DNA of 64,000 nt from Gammaproteobacteria bacterium (GTDB lineage Bacteria; Pseudomonadota; Gammaproteobacteria; Pseudomonadales; Pseudohongiellaceae). The notes under the pieces were generated by a model that saw only the letters and a program-made list of their open reading frames with translations, was not told the DNA's origin and made no database searches. The translations under genes and the position numbers were made by a program. Location of the stretch: NCBI GenBank assembly GCA_021773355.1, contig JAJFKE010000011.1:1-64000 (forward strand), given 5' to 3'. The first letter of the stretch is position 1; each line of letters opens with the position of its first letter. Positions 1-7,049 of the stretch are shown one piece after another.

Positions 1-30
1 CCGCTCATTCTCAATACAATACTCCTATCT

Positions 31-189
31 AGTCTATTCAATAAACCTGAGGGCGGAGGAGGAAGATGAGAACTCTTCAGTTCGATCGATTGCGCAGCAA
101 TCAATGACGCAGCCGTCAGAGTTAGAGAGAATCGCTGAACCCATCGTCCGACTCGATCTAACTACATCTTGCAACGGTTGAGATCGTCC
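31..189. repeat. Structured intergenic repeat, copy A
   Basis: This stretch is closely matched 218 bases downstream, with near identity over roughly 31-125 and looser similarity to about 189. The core can fold as a three-way junction. A closing stem AACTC (71-75) pairs with GAGTT (119-123). Inside it are a hairpin GATTGC/GCAATC (88-93/97-102) with a GCA loop and a hairpin TGACG/CGTCA (105-109/114-118) with a CAGC loop. I see no reading frame in it. Function is unknown: a structured RNA, a protein-binding site or a mobile-element relic are all possible. Confidence 0.7.
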
Positions 190-248
190 TAAGGCGATGT
201 CAATCAATCTCTCCGTGGGCCTCCAAATTCTCTATGCAGTTCCTTATT

Positions 249-406
249 AGCCTGTCCAATAAACCCGAGGGCGGAGGAGGAAGATGAGAACTCTCCGGTT
301 TGATCGATTGCGAAGCAATCAATGACGCAGCCGTCAGAGTTAGGGTAGAACTCTGAATCTATCGAATGGCATGAATCCAACTACGTCTCGCACGGTTGAG
401 ATCGCC
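249..406. repeat. Structured intergenic repeat, copy B
   Basis: This is the second copy, offset exactly 218 bases from copy A. All stems are kept: AACTC 289-293 with GAGTT 337-341, GATTGC/GCAATC at 306-311/315-320, and TGACG/CGTCA at 323-327/332-336. The first hairpin loop differs (GAA instead of GCA). Both loops are of the G-N-A type, known to give unusually stable DNA minihairpins. It ends about 60 bases before the stop of the decayed SIR2-like gene. Confidence 0.7.
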
Positions 407-465
407 CTTCCGGTCAGGAGTGTTGAGGCGGTTGATTTGATCGAAAAGGACTTGGTTCAGTGTGC

Positions 466-1583
466 TCAAATTATTATTTTTTCTGAGTCTCCAAGATTCG
501 TGTATTTGATTACAGGAAATACAGGGTGACCAGATTGAGAATTCACCTGCCTAGCTAAAAAAGCGTTTTCTAGATCTAAAGCACCAGAGCCAATATTTGT
601 CTCTTCAAAACCAAAACCAAGGAAAATAATCTGAATTCTATTCTTCAACGCAGCTTGCACGTCTTCAAATTCTGATTCAGTCCTTTCGCTTATAAGTCTA
701 ATATTTTCGAAACTTTGTTCAACATGAGTAGAGTGTGCCCAGTCATCTTTGTCAGGAAAGGAAATTTCTGCGACTCTACCATCTGCTGAAGGAATCATTG
801 CGTGATCATTTAAAGAGCCATATACGTGATGAATTCTACCTTTCAAGTTCTTTAGAAAGTCTGTTTTCTGTTCGTCATTAAACATTTAGTTTCTTGAATA
901 CACTCAACTAGTTAAGAAATATTCAAGGGAGTTATCGTAGTTAAATGTAATTATTTCAAACCTCAAGTCGCGACCAGGCTCCGCTAGTTCCTCAGGGCTT
1001 AGTTCGCTGACTATTGCATCCCAGAGGAATCGGTACCAGTGAGTTGGGCTGTCATCCGTCTTCGATATGTAAACTTATTTCAGGACGGGACATAGCACCA
1101 TAAGAAAAAAGGTCTTTATTGTTTGTGGTTAAAAGGACTTGAGCTATCAGTTTTTTCGCCTGTTCTATAAGCTCAGTGTCATGCTGATAGTGTTGCAAGT
1201 ATGAATCTATGCTAACAGGATCGTAAAACTGCAGGCTTTCTCCAAGTCGAAGTTGTGCTCTTCTTTCCTTCGCTCACATTGCTTCGAAACCCACTCCGTA
1301 AGCCTCTCTTTTCATCGGAAGTAGGTGAGCATAAATTAATCATCTGGGCTATTAGCCCGCATCCAATAGGGTACCCATATGAATGACTCGCACCTGCTCC
1401 AAGGACGATTGTAGTGGGTACCTTAAACATTTGGTGTTGCAACTCCTCTGTAATTCTTTGCGGCGCTAGCGTGTGAAGGTTCTGAATGTAGCTCACTATT
1501 AGCTTTGAGTGAAGGTGGGGGCGCAAATAGATCATTTCAGGTTGATTTGCAGCCCATTTAGTTTGGCTTGCAGTCATTCCCAT
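466..1583 (-). pseudogene. Decayed SIR2-like domain protein gene
   Basis: Fragments in changing frames on the minus strand line up as one SIR2-like protein. The N-terminal piece has the nucleotide-binding motif VLGAGASHSYGYPIG; the likely original ATG is near 1430, although the frame is open to 1583. A middle piece (about 1290-1055) reads FYDPVSIDSYLQ. A third piece reads HWYRFLWDAIVSEL and ITFNYDNSLEYFL. The C-terminal piece (885-466) contains HHVYGSL and IIFLGFGFEETN. At least two frameshifts (near 1280 and 1055) and two in-frame stops (near 900 and 887) separate them. SIR2-like proteins of this build are often NAD-consuming effectors of phage defence, but this copy cannot make a full protein. 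Confidence 0.8.
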
Positions 1584-1754
1584 ACTGCTATTTGCTCAAT
1601 TGGAGGGTATCTAGACTTGTAAGTTTGTCACGCAACGGCCACTACACCCCCAGTGTAGCGCGCTACGGTATATAGAACGAGCGAGCCCCTAGTTCGTAGC
1701 CAAGCACTCCATCTAACAGTCTAGGACCAACTGGTTAAAAGCCAACTGCTCTTC

Positions 1755-1795
1755 GACCGGACGGGACTCGAACCCGCGACCTCCGGCGTGACAGG
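1755..1795 (-). repeat. tRNA-Asp(GTC) 3' fragment 1 (att-like)
   Basis: Read on the minus strand this matches the anticodon loop (CTGTCAC, anticodon GTC), variable loop, T arm (GCGGG TTCGAGT CCCGT) and start of the acceptor strand of tRNA-Asp. There is no 5' half, the 5' side of the anticodon stem is degraded, and there is no CCA end. A 41-base stretch recurs at 5752-5792 with one mismatch. Such 3' tRNA pieces are classic scars of integrase-mediated insertion at tRNA genes. Confidence 0.75.
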
Positions 1796-1835
1796 GCTAC
1801 ATGAAATCTTTATACATCAAGTACTTAACCCCATT

Positions 1836-1900
1836 TAGCCTAATACAAAGTGCCACTACACCCCAGTAACCATGCTATAACCGCTACTTATGTTAGGCTA
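1836..1900. repeat. attC-like palindromic site (candidate)
   Basis: Arms TAGCCTAA (1836-1843) and TTAGGCTA (1893-1900) enclose about 49 bases. The right arm contains GTTAGGC, which fits the integron core GTTRRRY, and the left arm contains its near partner GCCTAAT. Inside, AAGT and ACTT can extend the stem beyond a mismatch and a bulged base, as in attC sites. No integron integrase or cassette array is seen, and a T-run (1901-1906) follows, so a decayed terminator is an alternative. Confidence 0.35.
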
Positions 1901-2287
1901 TTTTTTATAAGATTTGTTACCCCCTACTGGAATAATCTGCTGCGTCGGTTTACCTCAAATGCTGGCAATAACATCAAGACAAACTGAATAGCATTTACTT
2001 TTTTAGTTGCAGACGTCATATGAATTGTTTTGAAGAGATTAGTATCTGATGCCCAAAACTTCGTGATATATTATTTTTCATCGCCACTTTAACGAAATTC
2101 AGAAGATGAAATTTTCTTTAGCTCCACTATTTTACCCAGGATTACTCTTGTGTACGGGAACTGGAGTTTTACAATCGACTAAGAAAATTAAATATCCTGC
2201 ACCCTGATCGTAGCCACTTTCTGCGGGGACTAGACTGGCCACAAGAGCCTTGTAAGCAGTTCTGAAAACCTAAAGGAGAAATCAAAA

Positions 2288-3430
2288 ATGGCAAAAAACC
2301 GAGATAATCCGCTGCAACGCATTGCACGCGAATTCATAGAGCTGGAGCTACCTAAAGAAATATCTCAATTATATAACCAGCAACAGGCGTTGACCCGTGC
2401 ACTGGGTAAGTGCAAGCCTAAAATCCTAGATATGCCGAACGTAAAAGGAGTTGGCGTTGGCTATCACAGAAAGGGCAAGAAAATCTCTGACTGTATTGGA
2501 CCTGTGGTTTATGTATCAAAAAAGGTTTCGCTAGGGAGATTAAAAAAATCTCAAACCATACCGAAAAACATTACTTATCGGGGAAAACGCTATCGAATCG
2601 ACGTGCAGAAAATTACTGACATTCAGCCCCTATGTTCACTAAATGTGCCGGATACTCAACATCTAGCACACGATCCCATCCCACCTGATGTCGCCATTCA
2701 ATCTGTCGATCCCAATTCAGGCATCCCGTTAGCGAGTGGAAGCGGAGGCTGTTTCGTCGTCCGTCCGAGTTCTAATGCTATGTACTTGTTGTCTGTAAGA
2801 CATGTTCTTCTAGCGCGGAATATTAACATCACCCAACCTTGGTCTACTCGAGTAGTAGGCGGGACGGTGGCTGTCTCTACTCGATTTGACGCGGGGATCG
2901 CCGAGGTCCAGAGCCCCGAAGGACCTAACTTTAATTTGCCGACACCCAATTTCCATTGCTTCGGTCCCGCACCGCTCGCTTTAGACCCAATTGTGGGCAT
3001 GACTGTAAAGAAATCGGGAGCGGCGACCGGATTAACCAATTCGAGTATTCTCGGAACTTTTGCACTTAACCCGGCACAACCTGGGTCTGCAGATATGCTC
3101 ATGGGTGGTCAGTCAGTAAATCCTCCGCCAATCCCACCCGGCTTAGGCGGATCGCCCTATTTGTCTGGTGGCGACAGTGGAAGCACATCTCTACTTGGTC
3201 ACTCATTCAATTCTATCGATTTTGGAGCACCTATCAATAGCGCAATTTCAACCTTTGTGTCGGCACTTCCACGGCGAGATCGGGTAATGGTAATGTTCAT
3301 AATCTTGGCTTATCTCCGGAATGGAATTGTAGGGCTGAACTACGCCGTAACCACAGTGGGCGGTGGCAGTGTTGGCGTTGCCCATCCCATCAAACCTGTA
3401 TTAGCTGATCTGGGTGTTCGGCTTGCTTGA
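2288..3430 (+). CDS. Trypsin-like (S1-fold) serine protease
   Basis: This 380-residue protein has the complete chymotrypsin-type triad in order: His172 in SVRHVLL, Asp201 in RFDAGIAEV, Ser297 in GGDSGS. Residues about 50-110 (VKGVGVGYHRKG, then GPVVYVSKK) form the N-terminal region typical of uncharacterised bacterial S1-like proteins. No signal peptide is seen, so it is probably cytoplasmic. The start is supported by AAGGAG at 2273-2278, nine bases before the ATG. The segment between the Ser motif and the C-terminal part (residues about 305-350) fits the family poorly and might hide compensating indels. It lies between two tRNA-Asp fragments. The substrate is unknown; regulatory cleavage or a defence role would be guesses. 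Confidence 0.75.
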   Translation: MAKNRDNPLQRIAREFIELELPKEISQLYNQQQALTRALGKCKPKILDMPNVKGVGVGYHRKGKKISDCIGPVVYVSKKVSLGRLKKSQTIPKNITYRGKRYRIDVQKITDIQPLCSLNVPDTQHLAHDPIPPDVAIQSVDPNSGIPLASGSGGCFVVRPSSNAMYLLSVRHVLLARNINITQPWSTRVVGGTVAVSTRFDAGIAEVQSPEGPNFNLPTPNFHCFGPAPLALDPIVGMTVKKSGAATGLTNSSILGTFALNPAQPGSADMLMGGQSVNPPPIPPGLGGSPYLSGGDSGSTSLLGHSFNSIDFGAPINSAISTFVSALPRRDRVMVMFIILAYLRNGIVGLNYAVTTVGGGSVGVAHPIKPVLADLGVRLA

Positions 3431-3495
3431 GAAAGCATGAAAGACTACCCAAGAAAGAGTTGGTGACAAAATCTTGTTTAATGGTTTTTTAAATT

Positions 3496-3960
3496 ATGAA
3501 CTTGGCAGGGGAAAGTTTAAAGCAACGATTAGAGATTTTGGAAAAGTGGAATGCTGCTCTGAAAAAGCCTCCCTTTATCACGACAAGTCGCCATGCCCAT
3601 AATTATTTTCACTGATGGCCGTTAGAGTGAGAAGGTTCCGCCGGAGACTCAGGGAGCATCTGTCTGACGTAGAATTAAATGGCGGAGGCAAACGTACAAA
3701 GTTTGAACCAATTGTTTGATGTTTTTCGGGAGTGGGAGGAAGTTTTAGAAGGTGTTCTCCCCGAATTGCGCCCTTAAATAGAGGGTGATGAGGTCTCAAA
3801 TGGCGGCATCAACTCTAAGCTAAAACGCCAAGAAAAATATTGGAATACGAAACACCGGCTGCTAGATTTACTGCCTGTGTGTTGCACTGACCGGTTGAAC
3901 TCACAAACCAAAGCAGCCCTAAGGGGATTTCCTGATAGGTTGCTTATTTCGAAATTGTAG
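3496..3960 (+). pseudogene. Decayed unrecognised gene
   Basis: Three successive protein-like pieces appear on the plus strand. At 3496-3615 is a 39-codon frame containing LKQRLEILEKWNAALKKPP. At 3615-3719 is a 34-codon frame overlapping it as TGATG. From 3679 the first frame resumes (ending ELRP at a TAA at 3775) and stays open after that stop to a TAG at 3958-3960. The composition looks like one charged helical protein interrupted by two frame changes and stops. I do not recognise the family. Alternatively these are separate very small genes. Confidence 0.35.
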
Positions 3961-3983
3961 AGAGTTAATTGTGAAGAATACCA

Positions 3984-5450
3984 CTAGACAGGCTTATCAA
4001 TTTTTCCAATTTTTGCCGTAAACCAAAAGGTTGCTCCCTCTCTCACGGTACTGTTGACCCCAATCTCGCCACCCATTAATTCTGCCAATTGCTTTGAAAT
4101 TGCTAGGCCAAGTCCAGTGCCGCCGAACTTGCGCGCGGTTGAAGTGTACTCTTGAGTGAATGCTTCAAAAAGCATTTCCTGCTTGTCAGCTGAAATACCA
4201 ATACCTGTGTCGTGAACATCGAAACGCAGAACTAGATGATTTTCAGTCTCTTTCTCAAGTCCGACGTTTACACTGACTTCACCCTCGCTCGTAAACTTGA
4301 TGGCATTGTTTATTAAATTAATCAATATCTGCCTAATACGCAACGGATCACCTGATAAGTTCTTTGGCACATCCTTGGATACAGAGCTTTGTAGTTGAGT
4401 GCCTTTGGCAGACGCCAGCGGTTCAAGTAGGGCAATTACTTCCTCGACTACTTCATTCAAGTCAAGGGGTATACTCTCAAGTGAAAGTTGACCTGCTTCG
4501 ATCTTGGAGAAATCCAGGATATCGTTGACAATATCTAACAATGATGTGGCAGCTTTACGAGCAGTTCCCGCAAACATTTTCTGCTCCTCGTCCAGAGAAG
4601 TATGTCCCAGCATTTCAAGGTAACCCAACACAACGTTCATCGGCGTGCGGAACTCGTGGCTCATGTTTGCCAGAAATTCACTCTTGAATTTGTTTGCTTG
4701 CTTCGCTTTCTCCATCGACCGCTGGGCAAAGGCCGTACGTACCAAAACTTTGTGATCGAGAACCCTATTAAGATCGATATGATGCTGGACGCTTTGTGCC
4801 AATTCGTCCCGCCAGAGATGAATAATCCGAATCACGACGAGCCAACTGATCACCAAGATCAGGATAACCAAAGCAATGCTGAAGACCTGTACTAGCATCT
4901 GCTGGCGCTGTGATCGAAGGGAAGAGCCTATTAATGATACGAGTTCCCCATCGAGGAGCTGCAATCCCTCGGAGAAAATCACTTTCTGCCGCGCATATTC
5001 TTCACTGAACAGGATTTCGCGCGATTCTTCGAGCTCTTCATTTCGAATGAGCCTGAATGCATTGCTCTCCATTTCAATGAGTGCGTCGTTTGCCGCGAAA
5101 AATGGCTCCGTGCCGCCAAGGTCCGGCACAAGGGCGTTTGCTTCCTGATTCGTTGCAACAAGGTTCCCTTCGAAGCTCCGATATCTCTGCACCCATTCGA
5201 GATCACCTGTCAATACTGCCATGCGCGCGGACATTGTGAGAATCTCATCCAAGAGAGTAATCTGGCTACGCAGTTCCTGCACACGAATTATGTACTGAGT
5301 TCCATTCGAGTATTGTTGGTGAGAATTGTAGGCGTTCCACCCCGATCCAAAAAGGGCAACCATAGTGATGAGCAACGCCACCTTGAGAAACCGCATCGGG
5401 CCACGCCCGCTGATTGTCTCATTATTGATAACATTGCCCCCATTACACAA
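3984..5450 (-). CDS. Membrane sensor histidine kinase (orphan)
   Basis: The protein has 488 residues. A first membrane helix (about 20-40), an extracytoplasmic helical region (about 42-185) and a second membrane helix (about 190-212) precede a HisKA domain with phospho-acceptor His265 in SHEFRTP. The HATPase domain carries an N box near Asn378-Asn382, a G1 box DTGIGIS (414-420), and F/G2 boxes ending GGTGLGLA (443-450). No receiver or HPt domain follows, and no response regulator gene is adjacent, so its partner is unknown. Met19 is an alternative start that fits better with the first helix beginning there. It sits inside the segment bounded by tRNA-Asp fragments, suggesting it arrived with that insert. 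Confidence 0.9.
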   Translation of the reverse strand: MCNGGNVINNETISGRGPMRFLKVALLITMVALFGSGWNAYNSHQQYSNGTQYIIRVQELRSQITLLDEILTMSARMAVLTGDLEWVQRYRSFEGNLVATNQEANALVPDLGGTEPFFAANDALIEMESNAFRLIRNEELEESREILFSEEYARQKVIFSEGLQLLDGELVSLIGSSLRSQRQQMLVQVFSIALVILILVISWLVVIRIIHLWRDELAQSVQHHIDLNRVLDHKVLVRTAFAQRSMEKAKQANKFKSEFLANMSHEFRTPMNVVLGYLEMLGHTSLDEEQKMFAGTARKAATSLLDIVNDILDFSKIEAGQLSLESIPLDLNEVVEEVIALLEPLASAKGTQLQSSVSKDVPKNLSGDPLRIRQILINLINNAIKFTSEGEVSVNVGLEKETENHLVLRFDVHDTGIGISADKQEMLFEAFTQEYTSTARKFGGTGLGLAISKQLAELMGGEIGVNSTVREGATFWFTAKIGKIDKPV

Positions 5451-5590
5451 ACTTTAAGCAAACAGAATATTACTTTTCAGTCCACTTAATCTGGCAGTCA
5501 GTCTTCATCGTGACATAGATAGGATAGTTTGATTTTTCATAAGGGTCTACCCATCTTTTGGGGGGAGGCGGTCTTAGGAAGCTATAGTAG

Positions 5591-5612
5591 CCCTCTCGTC
5601 GGGAGGGATTTT
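5591..5612 (+). terminator. Possible intrinsic terminator, no gene upstream
   Basis: CCCTCTC (5591-5597) pairs with GGGAGGG (5601-5607), including one G-T pair, around a three-base loop and is followed by ATTTTT. It points along the plus strand, but no plus-strand gene lies just upstream. It may be a relic or the end of an unseen small transcript. Confidence 0.35.
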
Positions 5613-5746
5613 TCACGCAGATCGCTTTTGGCACCGAGTCGCCGGTGAATTTGTTCTATTTTTGAGCTTGGAGGGTGTCCATAAGGAGAAAGTTTGAACC
5701 GCTCTAAGCTACTGATTAAAAATAGAAATTTGGAGCTAAGTAAAAA

Positions 5747-5803
5747 TGGTGGACCGGAAGGGACTCGAACCCGCGACCTCCGGCGTGACAGGCCGGCGTT
5801 CTA
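5747..5803 (-). repeat. tRNA-Asp(GTC) 3' fragment 2 with CCA (att-like)
   Basis: On the minus strand this contains the end of the D arm, a complete anticodon arm (CCGGC CTGTCAC GCCGG, anticodon GTC), the T arm, acceptor strand CCGGTCC, discriminator A and an encoded CCA. The 5' third of the tRNA is missing and one T-stem pair is lost, so it is not a working tRNA. It shares 40 of 41 bases with fragment 1 at 1755-1795. The pair suggests insertion scars; an intact tRNA-Asp would lie outside the window. Confidence 0.8.
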
Positions 5804-5955
5804 TGCAAAGTGACATATGGGTTACGTCTGCTTAACACCCGCCAAAACACATCAAGAATGACCCATCTAACACTCAAAGCCTTTTCCTGTAGCGTAGATT
5901 CTCTTTTATCTTTGAATGCTCAGAAAAGCCCGAATCGCCCTTTTCCAGAGCAGAG

Positions 5956-6270
5956 TTAGACGTGTTCAGCAATAATCTCAGGATGCTCTATAGTAATTTG
6001 TAGCAGTTTTTTCACTGGCCCGGGTATTTCAAACCTCCCTTGCTCCCAATCTCGCAAAGTGCCTACTGGCATATCAAGCCAATCAGCAAATTGTGGCTGT
6101 GTCATGTCTACAATCTTTCTAGCTGTTTTAAGTATGATTTGATCAGGTGTATGGATAGTTCCAGCTCCTGCGTGAGCTTCGGCCATGGATTCTGCTAGCC
6201 CAGGTATTGTTTGTCCGGCGTCTTTTTCAATTGCCTTCACCATATTGTCAATACTGATAGTTTTGCTCAT
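5956..6270 (-). CDS. XRE-family antitoxin (HTH)
   Basis: This 104-residue protein has a helix-turn-helix domain at about 48-95, with MTQPQFADWLDMPVGTLRDW typical of Cro/C1-type antitoxins of RelE/HigB-like pairs. The N-terminal half would bind the toxin. Its ATG overlaps the last codon and stop of the upstream toxin frame as ATGA, the usual toxin-first coupled arrangement. The toxin is broken, so this is now an orphan antitoxin that may still act as repressor at the palindrome upstream of the toxin start. Confidence 0.85.
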   Translation of the reverse strand: MSKTISIDNMVKAIEKDAGQTIPGLAESMAEAHAGAGTIHTPDQIILKTARKIVDMTQPQFADWLDMPVGTLRDWEQGRFEIPGPVKKLLQITIEHPEIIAEHV

Positions 6271-6567
6271 TTTTCCAGCCTCTTAATTGCATGGCCCTTT
6301 AGGGTAGCCACGGATGCTTTCCTGTAAATGGCGATCAAGGTTACTGTGTCCTCTGTTTGAATCAGTGTGATAACTCTCACTCCACCACTTTTGCCAGAAC
6401 CCTTCTTTACAACCCAGCGTACCTTTCTGGCTCCCCCCCGAATTAGCAATCAAGTCGCCTGCGGTCGGGTTAAGGGAAATGTATTCAATAAAATCATCCC
6501 GTTCTTCTTCGCCTCATACTTTCTCAGATTGATTGATAAAAGTAGGAGTTTCGATTACGGTCTTCAT
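6267..6567 (-). pseudogene. Broken RelE/HigB-like toxin gene
   Basis: The frame begins MKTVIETPTF at 6567, hits an in-frame TGA at codon 17, continues in frame as GEEERDDFIEYISLNP, then changes frame at a run of seven C residues (6433-6439). It resumes as ARKVRWVVKKGSGKSGG and VTLIAIYRK to the stop at 6267. Joined together it matches the usual length and motifs of RelE/HigB-type mRNA-cleaving toxins. Both a stop and a frameshift are needed to explain it, which favours real decay over a single sequencing error. Confidence 0.8.
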
Positions 6568-6573
6568 ACAAGG

Positions 6574-6601
6574 AATATACGGGAGTCCCGTATAATGTCA
6601 A
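6574..6601 (-). promoter_or_regulatory. Toxin-antitoxin promoter with embedded operator
   Basis: On the minus strand, TTGACA (6601-6596) and TATATT (6579-6574) lie 16 bases apart, a near-consensus sigma-70 promoter ending seven bases before the toxin ATG. A perfect inverted repeat with 8-bp arms TATACGGG/CCCGTATA (6576-6583/6587-6594) occupies the spacer and part of the -10. This is what is expected for antitoxin autorepression. The promoter has stayed intact although the toxin has decayed. Confidence 0.75.
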
Positions 6602-6733
6602 AAAGATTTAGGGGAGGGGGAGGAGTACCTCCTATTCGGAGGCAGGCATATTTGATCGTGAAGAATTACCCAGAAGTCGAGAAACGGGGGCCAAAATAGC
6701 GGCTGACTTTCTTCCCAGGTAACACTGACAACC

Positions 6734-6759
6734 AATAATAAGACATACTTCTTATTATT
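6734..6759. repeat. AT-rich inverted repeat, 10-bp arms
   Basis: AATAATAAGA (6734-6743) is repeated inverted as TCTTATTATT (6750-6759) around a six-base loop CATACT. No T-run follows, so it does not look like a terminator. An operator or recombination relic is possible. Confidence 0.6.
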
Positions 6760-7002
6760 CAATAGGTTAGGAGGTTATTCTGGCTCTCCTCCGGCCCGAC
6801 TTCCCCGAACTCCAGGAAAGACAGAGAAATCATTTTCTATAGAGCGTGCCCAACTCAGCAATAGGCCACTGCCTCATTCCAGCCACAATTAACCCCTACA
6901 TCGCCCTAATTGCAGAATACTGTGGTTAGATTTACTTGTTTAAATGAAGACTCAATCAACTACAAATTGATTGAATCCTCCTAGAGCTTGACCCCGCTTG
7001 AA

Positions 7003-7028
7003 GGCCCTCCCAGAGAGGGCCTTTTTTT
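7003..7028 (+). terminator. Strong intrinsic terminator (plus strand)
   Basis: GGCCCTC (7003-7009) pairs with GAGGGCC (7015-7021) around a five-base loop and is followed at once by seven T residues (7022-7028). The orientation is plus, opposite to prc, whose stop is at 7050. No plus-strand gene ends here, so it may close a small RNA or be left from a displaced gene. Confidence 0.75.
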
Positions 7029-7049
7029 GGGAGGAGATTAGTGAGGTTC

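Larger units (their letters stand above)
1584..2287. other. Gap with tRNA relic and palindromes, no confident gene
   Basis: No convincing gene is visible. The stretch holds a 12-bp perfect palindrome GTAGCGCGCTAC (1655-1666), a tRNA-Asp 3' fragment (1755-1795), an attC-like palindrome (1836-1900), and two near-copies of GCCACTACACCCC (1638 and 1852). An open stretch from about 2127 to 2266 on the plus strand has protein-like composition but lacks a start and a recognisable family. Confidence 0.6.
5451..5955. other. Gap with hairpin and tRNA-Asp relic
   Basis: No gene is visible. The stretch contains a hairpin followed by T residues (5591-5612) and the second tRNA-Asp 3' fragment (5747-5803). 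It is probably the right boundary of the inserted segment. Confidence 0.6.
6602..7049. other. Gap with a hairpin and an orphan terminator
   Basis: No coding gene is recognised. The stretch holds an AT-rich 10-bp-arm inverted repeat (6734-6759) and a strong plus-strand terminator (7003-7028). A small RNA could end at the latter, but no promoter stands out. Confidence 0.5.

Noticed and set aside
31..406. The paired repeats as integron attC sites
   Set aside because: The right ends read GTTAGAG and GTTAGGG, not GTTRRRY, and no matching left core exists.
2106..2207. A 33-codon plus-strand frame resembling a small lipoprotein
   Set aside because: Weak ribosome site, no family, and an overlapping frame looks equally protein-like.
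2127..2266. Open stretch with protein-like reading (EFYNRLRKL, RGLDWPQEP)
   Set aside because: No start codon, preceded by a stop, and no family recognised; too little to call a gene.
3578..3799. 73-codon minus-strand frame
   Set aside because: Low-quality composition and opposite to the more protein-like decayed plus-strand frames.
5625..5650. GGCACCGAGTC followed by a short hairpin, reminiscent of the 3' end of a Cas9 tracrRNA
   Set aside because: The match is very short, the hairpin differs, and no repeat array or cas gene is present.
6367..6699. 110-codon plus-strand frame
   Set aside because: It lies antisense to the toxin remnant and its promoter and has no family features.
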